Below, in pieces: positions 59,356 through 64,000 of a stretch of 64,000 bases of DNA (position 1 is the first letter of the stretch; each line of letters begins with the position of its first letter). The position numbers and the translations under genes are program-made. The stretch spans positions 36,423,109 through 36,487,108 of the forward strand of contig CM068542.1 of the NCBI GenBank assembly GCA_035048495.1. The letters run 5' to 3'. The notes under the pieces are model-generated. The model saw nothing but the letters and a program-made list of their open reading frames with translations, made no database searches and was not told where the DNA came from. Source of the stretch: Euptelea pleiosperma. Its lineage: Eukaryota > Streptophyta > Magnoliopsida > Ranunculales > Eupteleaceae.

Positions 59356-59603
59356 TTATATTAATACCATGATTACCATCACATCACAGTAACTAATTTG
59401 ACTTTATGGATTTAATTTAGTTTATAGACTTGGTTTTGAAGGGAAAAAAGTAATCCTCGGGTTAGTACATGGAATGATATCTGTTACATGTGGAGGGAAT
59501 CATACATGTTTTTGGCTTGTTCTATCCCAGACAAAATTTGCAAGTTTTTCTTAAAGTCAGAGATTCGAGTGTCTCACTGAAGGCCCCCCCCCCCCCTCAA
59601 TAA

Positions 59604-59915
59604 ATGCCACGTGGCATACTTTGTTCTTTTTTTTCCGGCCCCACATATCCATGCATGTTTGGTTCACCTCTTGATGGACTTATAAACCAAAACCCATTTT
59701 AATTGATGATTTATAGCCATTGAATTTGACTATTTTAATGGGAATGATTTCTGGCCATTGATTTTGAGCTTGCTTTTGTTTGTTGAAATCTAACTGCTAG
59801 AGATCACCAATCGAGCATTTTTTTTTTGGTGAGTTGATCTACCAAGAGGTGGGGCAAACATCTATAGAATCAGTGGAACCAAAGATTGTTCCATGTGGCA
59901 TTTTGAGATGGTAGG
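59604..59915. mobile_element. Foldback MITE
   Basis: Starts 'aatgccacgtggcata' and its mirror 'ccatgtggcatttt' ends it. Arms carry 'cacctcttgatgg' and 'accaagaggtgggg'. It is preceded by a run of 13 C (about 59584-59596). Confidence 0.6.
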
Positions 59916-60639
59916 CTTAAAAATTTGAAGGTTCTAGAAGACATCAAATAGGTTCTAGCTATACTATATGAGCAAACAAGTTTTTGGGAAGAAAATAAAG
60001 CCAAAAGAAGGGGGGGCATATTATTATTAGACTACTGGTTGGCACCCACCCAAGAAACTTAGAATAAAGAAGGGACAAACGGTCAACCTAATCATGGCTT
60101 CAATATCAAAAAGGTTTGAACTTTAAACAAATCAAATCAGAGCTCTCTGTGAAGAATCAAAAGTAGAAAAAGATAAAGCAAGTACCTTCTATTGGACAAA
60201 AAGCAACAAATTGTCAAGACTCAAGACTATTTTTTGAAGTGGATTTTCCACCGTTTGCCTTCATTTCAATTTACTTTTTTCCACCATTTACCCTCCTTCC
60301 ATTAACTTTATTATCATAATGACATGGGCAACTTCGACTTTTCCCACCATAATTTTTAGATTTGCCCCGCCAAATTAATCTTTCAAAACCGTGGTTCAAA
60401 ATCTCCGGATCAGTGGTCGGATCGGCCACTGCGGATTCTGTACGGATCGATCCAAATTTTGCAGACAATCTTGAAATGAAATGAGCTTGTTGATCCCGAT
60501 CCTAGTTATCCGTTTTCAAAATTTTGAAATATGGTAAAGAAAATTCAAATAACGGAAAACGGAAAAAAAATAACAATTCGAGAATAATTCATGTATAATA
60601 CAATTTAGTATAAAAGAGACCGGCACCAAAATTTCATGT

Positions 60640-60664
60640 GTATATATCTATATCTATATCTATA
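60640..60664. repeat. (TATATC)n-like microsatellite
   Basis: Hexamer repeats run directly into the Helitron TCTATATAAC end, so they may have arisen from slippage of the terminus or a target resembling it. Confidence 0.7.
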
Positions 60665-60829
60665 TCTATATAACAAAACATGGAAGTTGTCTTATCTCTT
60701 ATCTTATCCGATTTCAATAAAGAGTGGCTGAGATCTTATCCTCCAAATGAATGGTGGATCTTAGCAACTTACACCCGATTTTGGCAAACGCTTTGTCAGA
60801 GAGTGCCGTGGGCACAGGCCACCCACTAG
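60665..60829 (+). mobile_element. Complete 165-bp non-autonomous Helitron (reference copy)
   Basis: Begins TCTATATAACAAAACA after a T-A-T-A run and ends CACCCACTAG before T. The hairpin GTGCCGTGGGCAC (60803-60815; 5-bp stem, 3-nt loop) lies 10 nt before CTAG. The TC start, CTRR end, subterminal hairpin and lack of TSD define the Helitron class. Confidence 0.75.
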
Positions 60830-60869
60830 TGTATATATAAACGAAACATTAGCGTGTTAGTGTTTCATA

Positions 60870-61640
60870 TCTGTCAAATCTTAGTTCTTTTCATGGGTTG
60901 ATTTTCAACTATGGGATTAGATTATTATTCTGGGGTGGGTATAAAGATCCAATAGCTAAAAATCATCAATCAGGCTGATTTTTAAACTAGATTGAGATCG
61001 CCGAATAAAAGAAAGCCAAGTCATTGATCACTAGGGATGTAGTAGTGTCAATGGACTTTTTCCAGCAGGTGTCGAATTTGAAGTATTATTGAAAAAATGG
61101 AAATACGTGTTTTAATCGGTTTTTGATAAAAAAAAATAATAGAGAATAATCCATACAGTTCAATGTGTACGGTCGTTTAAAATATATATTTTTTAAAATA
61201 CTTACTATTCGGGTATAATAAGCGTACAGTATGCAGAATTACTAACTAAGATCATCCCGATTTAGAATGGGATTGGCCGAGACTTTGAACCATGTTCAAA
61301 ACTGTGATTTAGGTTGAAACTTTCTTATTTTGCCACTTCTTCCAAAAACGCCCCTATAATAACACATATGTGTTACACGTGACTTCCGAAGTATCTAATA
61401 GAGCCTAACGAATCACACCAACCCAATGTGGTTCTTATTTTAATAGAATTAAATATGAAAAATTGAATCCCTTATCATAGTCATACAACTGGAACATAAT
61501 TTATTTCTTTTTGGTGCAGTTCGAGCTGGTTGCAGGGCTGTTAAAAACTTGCCACGTGACAAATTCTTTTGGATCCATTGACCCATGAATGATTGGACCA
61601 CCCCTTCATGAACCTTCACCCTGATTGGTGATCTCTAGCC
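60870..61640. repeat. Intergenic with two MITE fragments
   Basis: 60880-61000 holds a right arm ('catcaatcaggctgattttt'); 61535-61640 holds a left arm ('gccacgtgac', 'tgattggtgatctctagcc'). Nothing else is recognised. Confidence 0.45.
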
Positions 61641-62045
61641 ATTCGATCTGTGTACCCAAAAAAAAAATGTTGTAATGTGTGTTAAGGCCACATGTAGAGT
61701 ATCTGGTGGTATTTTCCATTCATTATAATGCATCCAGCTACATCCACTCGCATACAAACGGGTTGGAATTCGGGACCCATCATTCCATGGGGTCCACCTG
61801 GAGATCTTATAATGCTTATTGATCAAACGGTTAAGAGCATCCTAAAAGTTTGACTTTTGACTCGGGATATTCTTAGTCCTGGACACATTATGAGACTCAG
61901 AATACGCAAGTGCCTGACAGGCGTTCAGCCCTATTAAAATGTCAATATGGATGATCGAAGGATATTATAAAGGATTAGTGGATTCCTCATTACTGGATCC
62001 CTCGTAACATTTGGTTTGGTGGGTCCCATTAAATGAGATAACCTA

Positions 62046-62400
62046 GAGTAGAACTTTGCTGACGGTCCGTTTGCTTGACTACAATATGAGCCACGTGGTA
62101 CACTCTTAGAGGATACTAATCGTATGGATTTTTGTTCCATCCCTAGGTGGACCTACATACCAAAAATCAGCCTGATTAGTGATTTCAAACCTCTGGATCT
62201 TTATGCCCAAAATAATGTTCAAATTCCACGGTAAAAAATCAACCCATGAAAACGACTCCAATCCAACGCTTAGAAATCACTAATCAGGCTAATTTTTGGT
62301 CCTTAGGTCCACCTAGGATTGGGCCAGACATCCATACGGTCAGAAATCTCTAAGAATATGCCACGTGGAACATAGGACGTCTGTCAGTAAAGTTCTATTA
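62046..62400. mobile_element. Foldback MITE with 9-bp TSD, GAGTAAAAC family
   Basis: Left end GAGTAGAACTTTGCTGAC, right end GTCAGTAAAGTTCTATTA. Flanks gataaccta (62037-62045) and gatgaccta (62401-62409). Arms are near-perfect inverted copies. Confidence 0.82.
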
Positions 62401-62572
62401 GATGACCTAATATGGATTACATCGGAGTCTTGAAGTATTGCTGTCTTTGTTTTATTTGAGAAAGTGGGCCCGCGTGTGCACTCTTTGGGCCAATCATTTT
62501 TTTTGTGTAAACAACTTTGGGCCAATCATAACTCCCCTGTTGTGCAGCAATTTTTTTTTCGGTGGCGAAGGT

Positions 62573-62904
62573 AAAGCGTAAGCTAGCACAATGTCTGTTA
62601 CTCAACGCTACCATCTGGGACCCACTGACTGTATGGATGTTTAGCCCATCCCTTGGTAGATATTCATACAAAACATCAGCTTAGTTTGATAATTTTTAGC
62701 CATTGGTTTTAGTACTAAAATATTGGTTGACTTTAACGGTTAGAATCACGTCTTAAAAGGTACTAAAATCTAATGTCTATATATAACCAATCATGGTGAT
62801 TTTTGGTGTGTATATCGAGTAAGGGGTGGGGTAAACATCCATACGGTCAGTGGGCCCAGAAGATGGCAGAGGTGAGTAACAGACATGGTGCTAGCTTACG
62901 CTTT
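62573..62904. mobile_element. Foldback MITE, AAAGCGTAAGCTAGCAC family
   Basis: A perfect 17-bp terminal inverted repeat (AAAGCGTAAGCTAGCAC) continues with 'atgtctgttactc'. No TSD found. It lies about 540 bp upstream of the possible gene at the window end. Confidence 0.8.
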
Positions 62905-62949
62905 TGGATTAAGCTATAACTTGTACATCGCGAATTAATTATCTACACC

Positions 62950-64000
62950 CCCTGAGAGGAGAGTGACACTCTTAGAGCTTGATAACGACACCCGCGCTTC
63001 CGGTTCATCCCATCAAAGCAACAGCCAACACGCTGCTGCAAATCTCACCGCACGCACCAACGCGTCTCTCGTGGCAGATCCAGGCCGACACTTCTCTTGT
63101 TCTCTACTCTCTCTCTCTCTCTGCTCCGTAGTCTGTACTGATTCTACTGACCTCACTTTTGCACCATACGTTCCTCCTCTCTTTACTTTTCCTCCCTTTT
63201 TCTTTTCTCTTTATTTCCCCATATTTATATCGTTATCAATCTTTGTTCTCTCTCTCTCTCTCTCTCTGTTGGTTAATATATATCTCACCATCAAATGGTT
63301 GGTGATGGTGTTCAAGCACCTCACCTTCTTCTACAGTTTCTGATTCTGGTTTTCCATTTTTGAGCAACTTCATTCCTGTCTTCCAAGACTGCCTTCTATT
63401 CTTCGTTCGATCCTCTGCTTTCTTGTCGGTGATATTCTTATGATCCATGAACAGTAAGAGCTTGGTGCTAAACTACGCCAGGTGAGAGAGCTTTAACAAT
63501 TCAGAAACTATACTCCACTTGATTACTTAGTTCTTCAGTTTGTTTTACCATCTCATGTTTTTTTTAGTTTTCAATTCTCTGATTTTTCCTTCATATCTTC
63601 TCTCATGTTCTGTAATTTCGCTTTGGCGTCTGTCTCTGTTTCTTTGATGATGTGTGTTCACCTCTTGATCTACGATTTAACACTGAGACAGGGTTTAGCA
63701 TTTTAATTTTAATCAAGAAATGTTGTCTCTTTATCTTCCAGATTTTGAGCAGGACTGTGTGGTTCATACGCTAGATGCATGTTATTGTTGCGATGATCTG
63801 TTATATGGTCAGTAACCAGTAACCAGATGATCTCGCAGTTTTAAGGCTTTCATGGAAGAGAGGATATGGCGCCACACGAACGACAATTTTAATATCGTTA
63901 GGACATGAGCCAGGGGTTATTCTATGAAAATCCTAGTGACATTATGCTATGCCTTAGTTGAAATGCCTGTACTTGTTGTAGCGAAAATTGATCGATGTTC
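62950..64000 (+). other. Likely 5' end of a rightward gene (leader exon and first intron)
   Basis: Sequence free of MITEs has CT microsatellites at about 63105-63122 and 63250-63268, as in plant leaders. An ATG at 63448 opens MNSKSLVLNYA, followed by CCAG|GTGAGAG, a good donor (63480/63481). A possible acceptor TCTTCCAG|ATTTTG lies at about 63741. Joining these two puts a stop at once, so the ATG may be an upstream ORF in a spliced 5' UTR, or the true acceptor is beyond the window. The 126-codon frame at 62963-63343 is Ser/Leu/Phe-rich from CT repeats and is not supported. Product unknown. Confidence 0.4.

Noticed and set aside
59584..59596. C run as a functional G-quadruplex
   Set aside because: A single homopolymer run lacking four spaced G tracts; more likely a slippage tract.
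62963..63343. 126-aa frame with hydrophobic tail
   Set aside because: Composition comes from CT and TTT runs; it resembles no protein and overlaps a leader-like region.
1..64000. tRNA or rRNA genes
   Set aside because: I saw no cloverleaf-like segment with A and B boxes and no rRNA signature. The TGGTATCAGAGC at 50418 is a primer-binding site, not a tRNA.

Overview
This is nuclear DNA of a flowering plant. The evidence is a spliced gene with GT-AG introns for the ER ubiquitin ligase SUD1/CER9, a plant BAHD acyltransferase, and a dense load of plant transposons (Ty3/gypsy, copia-like miniature LTR elements, L1-type LINEs, Helitrons, hAT, and 9-10 bp-TSD foldback MITEs). The species cannot be fixed from sequence alone. 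The large introns and the MITE load suggest a TE-rich, possibly woody or magnoliid-type genome, but that is inference.

Layout. 0-1.7 kb: intact single-exon BAHD acyltransferase (+), with a MITE remnant directly upstream. 1.9-6.5 kb: AT-rich repeats, then a cluster of Helitron ends (3.87-5.15 kb) and a foldback MITE carrying a CCACCT microsatellite. 6.5-20.56 kb: SUD1/CER9 (Doa10/TEB4 family) on the minus strand. I reconstruct nine coding exons totalling 3360 nt (1119 aa). Intron 1 (7.2 kb) has swallowed a decayed gypsy element, an LTR remnant and a probable DNA transposon, and it separates the last zinc ligand of the RING-CH finger from the rest. 20.9-28.5 kb: a field of palindromic MITEs, some with target-site duplications (TSDs), plus a LINE fragment with a 15-bp TSD. 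29.4-38.2 kb: a satellite-like tandem array of about 490-520 bp units with higher-order structure. It is interrupted by a hAT element (8-bp TSD) and, at its right edge, by a compound insert holding a 5'-truncated LINE (12-bp TSD); a last array fragment lies at 42.33 kb. 42.4-45.1 kb: pieces of two gypsy elements. 45.1-46.6 kb: a tandem duplication containing exon-like sequence that I could not identify. 49.2-50.6 kb: a miniature LTR retrotransposon. 51-63 kb: more MITEs and Helitrons, including a composite Helitron block that is an inverted copy of the one at 4-5 kb. 62.95-64 kb: CT-rich sequence resembling the 5' end of a rightward gene that continues beyond the window.

Only two genes are confidently complete: the BAHD enzyme and SUD1. 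No operon-like cooperation is expected. Biologically, the window is a record of layered transposon insertion around and inside a conserved housekeeping E3 ligase gene. The most unusual objects are the uncharacterised higher-order tandem array, the network of palindromic MITEs with 9-10 bp TSDs, and the abutting or inverted Helitron copies.
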